A stretch of DNA of 64,000 nucleotides from Caproicibacterium lactatifermentans (GCF_013315815.1 NZ_CP046051.1:372001-436000); one strand, 5' to 3'. Counted from the stretch's first letter, positions 8,234 to 17,173 are shown. The notes: generated by a model from the sequence alone, not told the origin. A program made the numbers and translations.

Positions 8234-10014
8234 AAAAGCGGAAAAAACAAGGGAAAAGTACTCTTAGTCAGCTGCGGCCGTACTTTGCGCCTCACAAATG
8301 GGGATTTTTGATGAGTGCGCTGATGGTCATTGCCCAAAGCGTCTGTTTGGCGATAATGCCGTCAGTGGAAGGCCGGATTACGACCCAGCTTGCCGCGGAC
8401 GTGACAGACATGGCAAAGCACATTTCCGGCGCAGGCATTCACTATCAAGCGATACTGCATATCATTTTAATACTCGTTATCATCTTTATCATCAAGACGA
8501 TTGTCGGGGCGCTGTCCATGATTAGTGTGACACATGCCACACAGGGCACCATGCAGACACTGCGCGATGCCCTGCAGAAAAAAATCCATACTCTGCCGGT
8601 CAGCTACTTCGATGAACACCCCTATGGCGATGTTTTGAGCCGTATTACCAACGATGTGGATACCATCAGCAACGCCTGCCAAATGACACTGCTTGACATT
8701 GTCGGCGGGATATTGTCCGTGGCGCTGGCGCTGGTCATGATGTACCGGATTCAGCCTGTTATGGCGGCCGTCGGTACGCTGATTATTCCGCTGGCACTCC
8801 TGATTACTTGGGTGGTTGTCCGGTGCAGCCAAAAACAGTTCCGCCAGCAGCAGGACGCAGTGGGACAGCTAAACGGCCGTGTAACGGAATTATACACAGG
8901 GTATCATGAAATATTATTATACAATAAGCAAAAATCAGCGGAGCAGGATTTCCGCAAGGTAAACCATCACCTGCAGCACTATGTGTTCCGTGCGCAGTTT
9001 TTGTCCTCTACCATGTCGCCACTTATTTTGCTGGTGACATATTTGATAATCGGCAGCACGGCGGCCCTCGGCTGCAATTATGTGCTGGCCGGTGGGCTGA
9101 CACTGGGTGCACTGCAGGCGTTTATCAACTATATCTGGCAGCTGAATGACCCGCTTTCACGAATTTCACAGATGTCCGGACAAATACAGTCAGCTTTTGC
9201 CGCGGCCGGCCGTGTAACGGACTTTTTGGCACAGCCTAATGAGGTTCCGGAGGCAGACCCACCGGCGGAACTGGGAAAGGTGCATGGTCAAATATCGTTT
9301 CAGCATGTAAGTTTTAGTTATGGAGAGCGGGAAATCATTCACGACCTCAGCTTTACGGCTCAGCCCGGGCAAATGGTAGCCATTGTTGGGCCTACGGGTG
9401 CAGGCAAAACCACACTTATCAACCTGTTGCTGCGTTTTTACGATGTAGGCAGCGGCCGCATTCTGCTGGATGGCCGGGATATCCGTTCCTTCCGCCGGGA
9501 TGACCTGCGTTCTGCTTTTGGCATGGTGCTGCAGGATACATGGCTGTTTTCCGGCAGCGTTGCGGACAACCTGCGCTATGGAAAATTGAACGCCCGCCGG
9601 GATGAAGTTGTTTCGGCGGCAAAGGCCGCTAATGTGCACCACTTTATCCGTACCCTGCCGAATGGCTACGATATGCGGGTGAACGAGGAGGGCAGCAACA
9701 TTTCACAGGGTGAAAAGCAGCTGCTGACCATTGCGCGGGCACTGCTGAGGGACCCGCCCATACTTATTTTAGATGAAGCAACTTCCAGTGTGGACACACG
9801 GCTGGAAAAGTGCCTGCAGGACGCCATGCAGAATTTGCTGCGCGGACGCACTAGCTTTGTTATTGCACATCGGCTTTCTACCATTCGCAGCGCGGACCTT
9901 ATTTTGGTACTGCAGGACGGACGCATTGTGGAACAGGGAACACATCAGTCGCTTATGGAAAAAGGCGGCTTTTATGCCCGTTTGTACAATGCACAGTTTG
10001 TACAGACAGAATAG
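8230..10014 (+). CDS. ABC exporter half-transporter, catalytic subunit
   Basis: A 594-residue partner of the preceding gene, with the same layout: six membrane helices and a C-terminal ATPase. Walker A is GPTGAGKTT and Walker B is ILILDEATSSVD with the catalytic Glu. The signature is altered to ISQGEKQ. In the heterodimer, the normal signature of the first subunit would therefore pair with this canonical Walker site, while the second composite site would be degenerate on both faces. This is the classic asymmetric arrangement. A strong terminator follows. Confidence 0.93.
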   Translation: MKKRKKQGKSTLSQLRPYFAPHKWGFLMSALMVIAQSVCLAIMPSVEGRITTQLAADVTDMAKHISGAGIHYQAILHIILILVIIFIIKTIVGALSMISVTHATQGTMQTLRDALQKKIHTLPVSYFDEHPYGDVLSRITNDVDTISNACQMTLLDIVGGILSVALALVMMYRIQPVMAAVGTLIIPLALLITWVVVRCSQKQFRQQQDAVGQLNGRVTELYTGYHEILLYNKQKSAEQDFRKVNHHLQHYVFRAQFLSSTMSPLILLVTYLIIGSTAALGCNYVLAGGLTLGALQAFINYIWQLNDPLSRISQMSGQIQSAFAAAGRVTDFLAQPNEVPEADPPAELGKVHGQISFQHVSFSYGEREIIHDLSFTAQPGQMVAIVGPTGAGKTTLINLLLRFYDVGSGRILLDGRDIRSFRRDDLRSAFGMVLQDTWLFSGSVADNLRYGKLNARRDEVVSAAKAANVHHFIRTLPNGYDMRVNEEGSNISQGEKQLLTIARALLRDPPILILDEATSSVDTRLEKCLQDAMQNLLRGRTSFVIAHRLSTIRSADLILVLQDGRIVEQGTHQSLMEKGGFYARLYNAQFVQTE

Positions 10015-10040
10015 TACATAATAAAATCGAAGAATAAAAA

Positions 10041-10081
10041 ACGGACAGATGCCGCACCTTGCGGACCTGTCCGTCTTTTTT
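10041..10081 (+). terminator. Terminator after the ABC exporter pair
   Basis: Stem ACGGACAG/CTGTCCGT with an inner GCCGCA/TGCGG pairing and a TTTTTT tail. Confidence 0.9.
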
Positions 10082-10082
10082 A

Positions 10083-10558
10083 TCTGTTTATTTTGCCGTT
10101 CAGCCGCCACACAATGAACGGAACAAGTTCTAAAAAACTCTTTTTCAAAGTGTACGGCAGCAGTGGGAAAATATCAACGCGGGGCAAAAAATGTCCCCGA
10201 CTTCCGGCAGGGAGCGGGGACGCGGCTTTTATAAAAACCCAAAGGGGAATGTTTGGTCTGCCGTGGTCCAAAGTCGGTATTCCGTCCATCTTTGGACTCC
10301 TGGCAGCAAAGGAAAAATGTAAAATGCGCGCAGCGCGCAAAGATAATCGTACCACTCCAGAAGTGCGATTTTTGTCGCTCTGTGGAACATCATTGATACG
10401 TTTTTTACTGTACCGGAAGGATATGTACGAGGAGTGAACGAAAGGCCAATATTTTGTCAAATATCATGTCGGCCGGCTTCACGTTCATGCAGATGACCTT
10501 GCACCGAGGGGAAATTTATTATAGAATGGAAGGGAAATAAAGCAGAAGGAGGAGAAAA
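10083..10558 (+). other. 476-base gap, no gene recognised
   Basis: Open frames exist on both strands here (about 114 and 126 codons), but neither has a convincing ribosome site, domain or codon pattern. Several inverted repeats are visible: GTCCCCG/CGGGGAC (10191-10219), TCCAAAG/CTTTGGA (10267-10296) and the palindrome TGCGCGCAGCGCGCA (about 10325). It could be a non-coding repeat or a gene remnant. The last 60 bases should hold the promoter of the two-component system; a possible TTGCAC (10499) and TATAGA (10520) are spaced only 15 bases. Confidence 0.4.
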
Positions 10559-11302
10559 ATGCTGTGGATTGCGGTATGTGATAATGACAGTTGGGACCTT
10601 AATCAACTGGTAAAAGTGACGAATGCCTATTTTTCAAAGCACCCGGAACGCGAAGGTGTAGTCACGGCATTTTCGGATGCAGTGGAACTGGATTCCCAAC
10701 TGCAATCCGATACGCTTTATGATATTTACGTTGTGGATATTCTAATGCCGAGCATCAGCGGCATCCGCCTGGGCAGGAAAATTCGCAGCGTACAAAAAAA
10801 TGCCCCCATTATTTATACAACTTCTTCCGAAGAGTTCGCGCTGGATGCCTATCAGAATCAGGCACTGCGTTATCTGCTGAAGCCTGTTTCGCCAGAAGAG
10901 CTTTTTTCAGCGCTGGATATGGCTTGTATGCTGCTGGAAAAAGAAAAGGCGCATTTCATCCTAATTAACGGTCGTGACGGAAAAGAAAGCGTAGATAAGG
11001 AATCTATTATTGTAGTAGAAAATGTGGCGCGCTCGGCATTATATACCTTGAGCAATGGACAGACCATTTCCAGTGTCTGCAACCGCGGCAGCTTTGATCG
11101 GGCGGTTGCACCGCTTTCCAGTGACCCGGCTTTTTTAAAGCCGCACAAGTCTTTTTGGGTAAACATGCGGTTTATCCGTACCGTGCAGCGTGACAGCCTA
11201 GTTTTGGACAATAACCGGGAGATTCCCATCAGCCGCAACCGCTTTGCCGACGTCAACCGGAGATACCTGCGGTTTTTAGCACATGATGGGGAGGAATTCT
11301 AA
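10559..11302 (+). CDS. LytTR-family response regulator (AgrA-like)
   Basis: A 247-residue transcription factor. An N-terminal receiver domain has acidic residues CDND near the start, the phospho-acceptor D60 in VVDILMP and Lys in YLLKPVS. A C-terminal LytTR DNA-binding domain follows (residues about 140-240, ending near NRRYLRFLA). LytTR regulators bind pairs of direct repeats about 21 bases apart and usually control virulence, pilus, competence or bacteriocin genes. The stop overlaps the kinase start (TAATG). A likely binding site lies upstream of the pilus operon at 12774-12808. The ribosome site is AGGAGGAG. Confidence 0.92.
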   Translation: MLWIAVCDNDSWDLNQLVKVTNAYFSKHPEREGVVTAFSDAVELDSQLQSDTLYDIYVVDILMPSISGIRLGRKIRSVQKNAPIIYTTSSEEFALDAYQNQALRYLLKPVSPEELFSALDMACMLLEKEKAHFILINGRDGKESVDKESIIVVENVARSALYTLSNGQTISSVCNRGSFDRAVAPLSSDPAFLKPHKSFWVNMRFIRTVQRDSLVLDNNREIPISRNRFADVNRRYLRFLAHDGEEF

Positions 11303-12606
11303 TGGAATGGCTTCAGCTTATACAGTACCGTATTTCTATGGCCTTTCTGCTGACATTTCTATATTTTTTTCTGCCCATGCGATATACAAAGCCGAAAACA
11401 ATACTGCTTTTGCTGCTTTGCTTTTTGGTAACCAGTCCAGGAGACTATGCCCAGTGATTTTTGCCGGACCAGATTCTGCCGGCTACCCTGCTGGAAATTT
11501 TGGTCCTGCAGCTGTTTGTCCTGCTGCTCTGCCTTTACCGCGATTGGCGTGCGGTAATGACGGGTATCATGGCGGCATGTTATGTGCTGCCTGGAAATGT
11601 CCTGTGTTCCATGCTGTATTACTATGGAAGTATTGTCGGAAAGAACCCCGACTATACCAGCGCTGCCTTTGCTTTTACCGTGCAGATTGTAGTGCACGCT
11701 GTGTTCCTGCTCCTTCTCATTTTGTTTTGCAGGAAGCAATATCTTTCTGTCATAGAAGACAGTAGAATACATTGGGGCGGTATTTGCCTGTCCCTGGCAT
11801 TGTATTATGTGGTAGTCTGCACCATGATGGTTTGGCCTACAAATTTTTACAAGTATCCGCAGAAAGGTGTCCCTATTTTACTGATGCTCGCCGCGATGAT
11901 ATTTACTTATTTCTTCGTTTTTAATTTAGTTTCTGCAGTTAAGCAAAGCGAGAAACTGAAACATAACAATGAGTTGCTGGAGGCCTATGCGGCTGCGTTA
12001 AAGCGAGAAGTGGAACATGAAAAAAAGTCCAAAATAGAGATGGCTATTCTCCGCCACGATATGCGCCACAGCGCAAACCTGGTTTTTTCTTATTTAGAAA
12101 ACGGCGATACGGACAAAATACGCGGGATGCTACAGCAATATGTACAGCGGCTGGACCACACGGTTGTTGCAAACTACTGCAAAAATACAGCTGTCAACGG
12201 TGTGCTGACCGCTGCTGCCGAATTCGCAGAGAAAAAGAAGGTACAGTTTCAGTGCCGGGCAGATGTACCAAAGCAGCTGCAGGTAAATGAATTTGAACTT
12301 TTGACAGTTTTGCTCAATTTGCTGGAAAACGCCGTTAATGCAGCTGCCAATGTGAAAGAACCGGAAAAGCGTTTTGTCTATGTTCTGATGCACCCAGCTA
12401 AAGATAAGACAATCCTCGAAATCACCAATTCCTATGCGGGGACCGTTACATTTTCCCACGAAACTGGTCTGCCAGAATCCACGCGGGGAGAGGGACACGG
12501 TTATGGTCTGCGCAGTGTACAGGCATTTTCCAGGAAAAGCCACGCTACGTTTGATTGTGAGGCTGAAGAAGGAATTTTTACTGTTCGTATGCTGCTGCCT
12601 TTGTGA
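11302..12606 (+). pseudogene. GHKL sensor histidine kinase (AgrC-like) interrupted by in-frame TGA
   Basis: Reading from the ATG at 11302, which overlaps the regulator stop, gives a 434-codon frame with one internal stop, TGA, at codon 52 (11455-11457). It is otherwise normal: several N-terminal membrane helices, a coiled linker, an H-box ILRHDMRHS, N-box LLNLLENAVNAA and G-box GEGHGYGLRS. The first 51 codons (MEWLQLIQYRI...) look like a true kinase N-terminus, so a TGG to TGA change is likely. The frame could restart at TTG 11461, without a clear ribosome site and lacking the first membrane segment. It may be a dead gene, a sequencing error or a suppressed stop. It is the partner of the adjacent LytTR regulator. 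Confidence 0.7.
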
Positions 12607-12636
12607 GTACCCGCGGGGCGGGCAAGAGGCTTTTTC

Positions 12637-12665
12637 AGGGACCCGATAAATCGGGTCCCTTTTTG
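12637..12665 (+). terminator. Terminator after the two-component system
   Basis: Perfect stem AGGGACCCGA/TCGGGTCCCT with a TAAA loop and T-run. Confidence 0.92.
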
Positions 12666-12773
12666 CGTACTTTTTTCGACTATTCTGCGAAACAATGTGA
12701 CTATAGTGAAATTCATAAAAACGCAGGAGATTTTTCCTAAAAATCAGGTGATTTGTGGAAGCACATCCAGACA

Positions 12774-12808
12774 TGTGTAAAACGTGTATGCTTTTGTGTA
12801 AAACGTGT
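12774..12808 (+). promoter_or_regulatory. Direct-repeat operator, probable LytTR binding site
   Basis: Two perfect copies of TGTGTAAAACGTGT at 12774-12787 and 12795-12808, a period of 21 bases or two helical turns. LytTR proteins such as AgrA bind exactly such repeat pairs placed next to the -35 region. The second copy abuts a TTGCCA -35. The nearest regulator gene is the LytTR protein at 10559. Confidence 0.65.
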
Positions 12809-12838
12809 TGCCACAAAGGCCGGTTCCTGTATTACAAT
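12808..12838 (+). promoter_or_regulatory. Candidate activator-dependent promoter of the pilus operon
   Basis: TTGCCA (12808-12813) and TACAAT (12833-12838) with a 19-base spacer. The long spacer is suboptimal, as in agr-type promoters that need their LytTR activator. About 135 bases of AT-rich leader follow before the first gene; a second start site there is possible. Confidence 0.5.
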
Positions 12839-12972
12839 GAATAGACAAAAATCAAATGGAAGACAGACTAGTTTATCGCTTGTATTATAAATATTTGGGA
12901 TTCATATAAAATACATTGATTGTATTTTGGGCGGCCCTTTTCAGCAGGGCGGCCGTTGGCAGAGGAAAAAAT

Positions 12973-13404
12973 ATGACGGATAAAGAACTAAAAAAAATGA
13001 AGCGGACAGAGCTGCTGGAAGTGCTGGTGGATTTGTCCGAAGAAAATACCAGTCTGCGAAAGCAGATTGAGAGACTGGAACAGCAAAACGCTGCCCTGCA
13101 GGAAAAGTTGCAGGACCGGGAAATTCATCTGCAGAAAGCCGGTTCCATTGCGGAAGCGTCACTGCAGCTCAATGGTGTCTTTGAGGCGGCCCAGAAGGCC
13201 GCAGACCAATATCTCGAAAATATCCGGGGGCTGAACCAGCAAGCGGAAAGAAAAGCTGCACCATTCCAAAAGAAGGAGGGCAGAAGATTAGAAATCCATG
13301 CAGAAAACAACACAAACAAACCTGCAGCCAGCCAAAGCACGGCCGACAACCATACAACTGAAGCAGGAACTTCAGCGGGAACAACACAAAAGCCGGTATC
13401 ATAA
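12973..13404 (+). CDS. Coiled-coil protein at head of pilus operon
   Basis: A 143-residue soluble protein without signal peptide. Residues about 5-75 are a strong coiled coil (ELKKMKRTELLEVL, LRKQIERLEQQNAALQEKL). The last third is Thr/Ala/Ser-rich and low in complexity. I chose the ATG at 12973, preceded by AGAGGAAAA. Similar short coiled-coil proteins often precede lepB and pilin genes in ruminococcal pilus clusters, but I know of no proven function. Its last 107 bases overlap lepB in another frame, so its low-complexity tail may be dictated by that overlap. Confidence 0.7.
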   Translation: MTDKELKKMKRTELLEVLVDLSEENTSLRKQIERLEQQNAALQEKLQDREIHLQKAGSIAEASLQLNGVFEAAQKAADQYLENIRGLNQQAERKAAPFQKKEGRRLEIHAENNTNKPAASQSTADNHTTEAGTSAGTTQKPVS

Positions 13405-13903
13405 ACTACTGCGCAGTACCATTTACATACTGCTGGCTGTTGCGGCGGCCGCAGTGTTGATTGCAACATTGGTCCTGACTGTGCTGCAGGTAACAGGCAC
13501 AAGTATGGAGCCAACACTGCAAAATGGCCAAATCGTTGTGGCAGTCAAAAATGCAAAGTTTCAAAAGGGAAACATCGTTGCATTTTATTACAATAACAAA
13601 ATCCTGCTGAAACGAGTGATTGCGAAGGCAGGCGATACGGTCATTATTCAGAAGGACGGCACTGTGCTGGTAAACGGCAAAGCTCTGAACGAACCTTACC
13701 TAAAGGAAAAGAGCCAAGGGAAATGTGACATCCAATTTCCCTATCAGGTGCCGGACGGCAAGATTTTTGTTCTGGGTGACCACCGTGCAACTTCCGTAGA
13801 CAGCCGTTCTTCTTCCATAGGCTGTATTGAAAATGAGTTTATTGTTGGCAAGGTAGTCTTTCGCGTTTGGCCGCTTCCGCAAATAGGGATGGTTGGAAAT
13901 TAA
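13298..13903 (+). CDS. lepB: Signal peptidase I
   Basis: A 201-residue type I signal peptidase with one N-terminal membrane anchor (about 38-65). The catalytic Ser69 is in TGTSMEPTL and the Lys105 in LLKRVIAKAGD; the GDHRATSVDSR box is also present. Dedicated signal peptidases (SipX-like) occur in several sortase pilus operons and are thought to help process or assemble pilins. A stop lies directly before this ATG in frame, so the start must be 13298 or later. The overlap with the upstream gene is 107 bases. The ribosome site AAGGAGGG lies 17 bases upstream, which is unusually far. Confidence 0.92.
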   Translation: MQKTTQTNLQPAKARPTTIQLKQELQREQHKSRYHKLLRSTIYILLAVAAAAVLIATLVLTVLQVTGTSMEPTLQNGQIVVAVKNAKFQKGNIVAFYYNNKILLKRVIAKAGDTVIIQKDGTVLVNGKALNEPYLKEKSQGKCDIQFPYQVPDGKIFVLGDHRATSVDSRSSSIGCIENEFIVGKVVFRVWPLPQIGMVGN

Positions 13904-16900
13904 AAATTCAGAGGGAAAGGAGTTTTTATCCCTGCGAAAACAAATTTATCAAGACAGGTGGAAAATCGCTTACCACCATAAAAAAAGGAAAAATCTGTTC
14001 ATAGCGGTATGTATCCTTTCCGTATGCACGGTTTTCGGTGTTTTTACGGCGCTGCGACAACCAGCCATTAGTATGGAAAAAGAAAATCCACTGCTGCAGG
14101 CGGAAGTTACCAAGGCGGTTTCCGGCAATGATATTCCGGTACATATTATGGCAACGGCGGATACCGAACAGGACTCCACTGTATTTTGCTTTACACCGGA
14201 CGCTGTCAATGCGGAGCTGTCGGATACGTATCAGTTCGATGCCAAGAATGAAGTAAAAGTGGCGGCAGCCGATAAGACCACCATCCTCGATTTGCACCGT
14301 GTTACGGAAAGCGGCAAACCGGTTACCTACTGGTTTGCACTGGAGAAAGGCAAATCCGTAAAAGTAGACCTCAGCTGGACTGCAAAGGCTGCGGCGGACC
14401 AGAGCACAACACAGCAGGTAAAACTGTATGCCGCTTCCGCAGCAGACCTAAAAGCCGCAAAAGAGGCAATACAGGCAAAGCAGTCTTCCGGCACAGCGGA
14501 AACCGCCGATGGTTCTGTCAGCCAGCCGCTTGCGCTGAACTGGGAACCAGAAGCAGTTTCCTCTGAGGGAACATCCTCACAGGTGTCTTCTTCCAAAGCA
14601 GCTTCCTCTGAAGTGTCTTCTTCCGAGGCAACCTCTGCACAGGTGTCTTCTTCTGAAGCGGCTTCCTCTGAAGTGCCTTCTTCCGGAGCATCCTCCTCAC
14701 AGGCGTCTTCTTCCAAAACAGCTTCTTCACAGACAGAATCTAAGGTGGTTAGACAAAAGCTTACCGCTTCCGTGTATACAGACAGCAAACGCACACAGGC
14801 AGTCAGCGACGGCACTTCCATTACAGTAGAGGGAGACCTGCCGCAGGGGACTACCGCAGTGGCTTACCCGGTACAGGTCAGCATGGAAAAGGCAAACGTG
14901 CTGGCGGCGTATGATATTACCCTGCTGGACAGCACCGGAAAAGAATTTGAACCGGCCAGCCCGGTGAAGGTGTACATCAACACACCGCGGCTGAAAAAGG
15001 CCGCCGGTCCGGTGGACATTTATCATGTACAGACCGGTACAGCCGATAAAAGTGAAAGCACTGCGGCTGTCAAAGCCACCGTCACGCAGGACAAAGCTGC
15101 CAGCACCAGAACCGCCGCAAAGGTCGCGGGCGCGGTGCTGGTGCAGCAGCAGGGCACGGTACAGTTCAGTGCCAGCAGTTTCTCCATTTACGTTGTGACA
15201 TCGGAAACGATTTCGGTCGGCGACACAAGTGCGCTGTCTGCGGTGTCGACTTTGGACGTGCTGGCGTGCAGCGGAAGGTCCGGGCAGCACCGGAGTGCGC
15301 TGTCTACGGTGTCGACTTTGGACAGCACTGCTATGGGCGTAACGCTGCAGATGTTTGACTATAACAGCCCGGCGAACATTGGCGGCGGCGGATATAACGG
15401 AACAACCGGTTCCATTACACAGGGGCTGTTGTCCAACAAGGTTGGTGAGAATGGGTTCCCAACCTGTGTGAATAATGGTTATAGCCTTTCTAACTGGTTC
15501 ACCAAGGGCGGCAGCGGTACTTCCTATTCGAACGATGCTAACCATCTGTTCCTGCAAAGCGAGTATGACAAGACTCACTACCTTTACTATGATGGTTCGC
15601 AGAACTTTGCCTCCTTCGACAAGGCCAGCGGCAACTTTAAGGTTTACAACCAGCTGGGCACGCCAAATGGTGATCCCCGGTTTTTCTTTCAGCGCGGCAA
15701 CTTCATGCCGTTCAATACGCTGAATATAGGAAACGTTCGGAACCATAACCGGTATGTTCGGAACCATAACCGGTATGACTATTTAGGTCATGAACTGCCT
15801 ACGAGCGATGCCCGCTATAATGAAAATCTTTATGGCTTTAACGAGAGTAATAACTACTTCTTTGGCATGTATATGGAAGCCAATTTTGCGCAGCCGAAGA
15901 ACGGGCTGGTAAACGGCAGTCCCATGCGGTTCGAGTTTACCGGTGATGACGATATGTGGGTGTATATTGACGGCAAACTGGTGCTGGATTTGGGCGGTAT
16001 TCATGATGCACAGAGCGGTTATATCGACTTCAGCACCGGTGAAGTTGGCTTTTCAACAACGTCTCAAATCGGAGGAAATTACAAAGAGAACATAACTTCT
16101 ATTAAAGACATGTTCAAGGCGGCCAACGACAATATGACCGCCAGCACGTTCGATAACTATTCAACGCATAAGATTCAAGTGTTCTATATGGAACGCGGCG
16201 CCGGTGCTTCCAATCTGCGCATTAAGTTCAATATGCCATCTGTCCCGAAAGGCAAGCTGAGCATTTCCAAACAGGTGGAAGGTGACGCGGATACGAATGC
16301 CACCTATCCAATGAAGCTCTTTGTTGACGGCAAGGTACAGGCAAATGCAGCCTATACTTTGAACGGTGACAGCACCCCATATAAAACGGATGAAAACGGA
16401 GTCTTTCAGTTGAAGACCCGCCAGACGGCTGTGTTTGACGGCATTGATGACAGTGCGAAGTATTATGTACAGGAACTGAACAGCGCCGATTACGCTGTTA
16501 CTTTCAATGGTGCTAAGGCGGTGCTCCAAAAAGACAACACGACCGCACAAAGCGGTGATTATACGTTCGATTCCGATGGTTCCTTCGTGGCTGTTACCAA
16601 CAAGGTGAAGACATCCGGGTTCATGCTGCATAAAGTGAGCAAGGACAGCAAGACTTCTCTGTCAGGTGCACAGTTTACGCTGTATAAAAACGATAAAGCA
16701 GACGGAACCGGCAGCTGGAGAGCTTATCTGGGCGCCGACAAGACCGGCGTCTATACCGTAGATGGGAGCGGGCAGGTGAACATTACAAACCTGCCCAGCG
16801 GGGCATACAAACTGATAGAAACCAAGGCGCCAGCTGGCTACAGTGCATTGGGCGAACCCGTTACTTTCAAGGTAGATGCCCGGACGGGAAGCATTACACC

Positions 16901-17093
16901 GGTGAACAGCTGGCCCACAGATGTTTCCTTTGAGAATAGCACCATGACTGTAAAAGATGAAAAAGGGTATGTCCTGCCGGAGGCAGGCGGAGCTGGCACA
17001 GGAAAATTCTTCGGAGGCGGTCTATTGCTGATGGGTGCGGCCCTGTGTACATGGTACCTCAAAAAACAGTACGCAAAAGGAAGCTGCCGATAA
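13893..17093 (+). CDS. Large cell-wall-anchored adhesin with fibro-slime domain (probable pilus tip)
   Basis: About 1,066 residues. After an N-terminal membrane or signal segment (residues about 33-55) comes a Ser-rich repeat region (SSSEAASSE type, about 220-285). A fibro-slime/PA14-like domain (about 490-790) contains FTGDDDMWVYIDGKLVLDLGG. SpaA-like Cna-B domains follow, with an E-box LIETKAPAGY. The C-terminus has an atypical sorting signal LPEAG, a hydrophobic stretch and a basic tail. This layout suits a pilus tip adhesin. The TTG at 13893 overlaps lepB; a CTG at 13932 has a much better ribosome site (AAAGGAG, nine bases away), so the true start is uncertain. Confidence 0.88.
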   Translation: MEIKNSEGKEFLSLRKQIYQDRWKIAYHHKKRKNLFIAVCILSVCTVFGVFTALRQPAISMEKENPLLQAEVTKAVSGNDIPVHIMATADTEQDSTVFCFTPDAVNAELSDTYQFDAKNEVKVAAADKTTILDLHRVTESGKPVTYWFALEKGKSVKVDLSWTAKAAADQSTTQQVKLYAASAADLKAAKEAIQAKQSSGTAETADGSVSQPLALNWEPEAVSSEGTSSQVSSSKAASSEVSSSEATSAQVSSSEAASSEVPSSGASSSQASSSKTASSQTESKVVRQKLTASVYTDSKRTQAVSDGTSITVEGDLPQGTTAVAYPVQVSMEKANVLAAYDITLLDSTGKEFEPASPVKVYINTPRLKKAAGPVDIYHVQTGTADKSESTAAVKATVTQDKAASTRTAAKVAGAVLVQQQGTVQFSASSFSIYVVTSETISVGDTSALSAVSTLDVLACSGRSGQHRSALSTVSTLDSTAMGVTLQMFDYNSPANIGGGGYNGTTGSITQGLLSNKVGENGFPTCVNNGYSLSNWFTKGGSGTSYSNDANHLFLQSEYDKTHYLYYDGSQNFASFDKASGNFKVYNQLGTPNGDPRFFFQRGNFMPFNTLNIGNVRNHNRYVRNHNRYDYLGHELPTSDARYNENLYGFNESNNYFFGMYMEANFAQPKNGLVNGSPMRFEFTGDDDMWVYIDGKLVLDLGGIHDAQSGYIDFSTGEVGFSTTSQIGGNYKENITSIKDMFKAANDNMTASTFDNYSTHKIQVFYMERGAGASNLRIKFNMPSVPKGKLSISKQVEGDADTNATYPMKLFVDGKVQANAAYTLNGDSTPYKTDENGVFQLKTRQTAVFDGIDDSAKYYVQELNSADYAVTFNGAKAVLQKDNTTAQSGDYTFDSDGSFVAVTNKVKTSGFMLHKVSKDSKTSLSGAQFTLYKNDKADGTGSWRAYLGADKTGVYTVDGSGQVNITNLPSGAYKLIETKAPAGYSALGEPVTFKVDARTGSITPVNSWPTDVSFENSTMTVKDEKGYVLPEAGGAGTGKFFGGGLLLMGAALCTWYLKKQYAKGSCR
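14556..14740 (+). repeat. Serine-rich tandem repeat inside the adhesin
   Basis: Imperfect repeats built on TCTTCTTCC and GTGTCTTCTTC encode Ser-Ser-Glu-Ala-type units. Such stretches form a stalk and change in length by slippage. Confidence 0.7.
15736..15777 (+). repeat. Perfect 21-base tandem duplication in the adhesin
   Basis: GTTCGGAACCATAACCGGTA plus one T occurs twice in a row, giving the peptide VRNHNRY twice. The perfect identity suggests a recent in-frame duplication. Confidence 0.8.
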
Positions 17094-17173
17094 AATCAGA
17101 TTCCCAGTGCTGTTTTTCATAAAGCAAACACATTTAAACAAAAATCAGTTTTAGGAAAGGTGAAGAATAATTT

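Noticed and set aside
14727-15767. A 346-codon frame antisense to the adhesin
   Set aside because: It mirrors the repeat-rich adhesin gene, has no ribosome site and no domain; the sense gene is certain.
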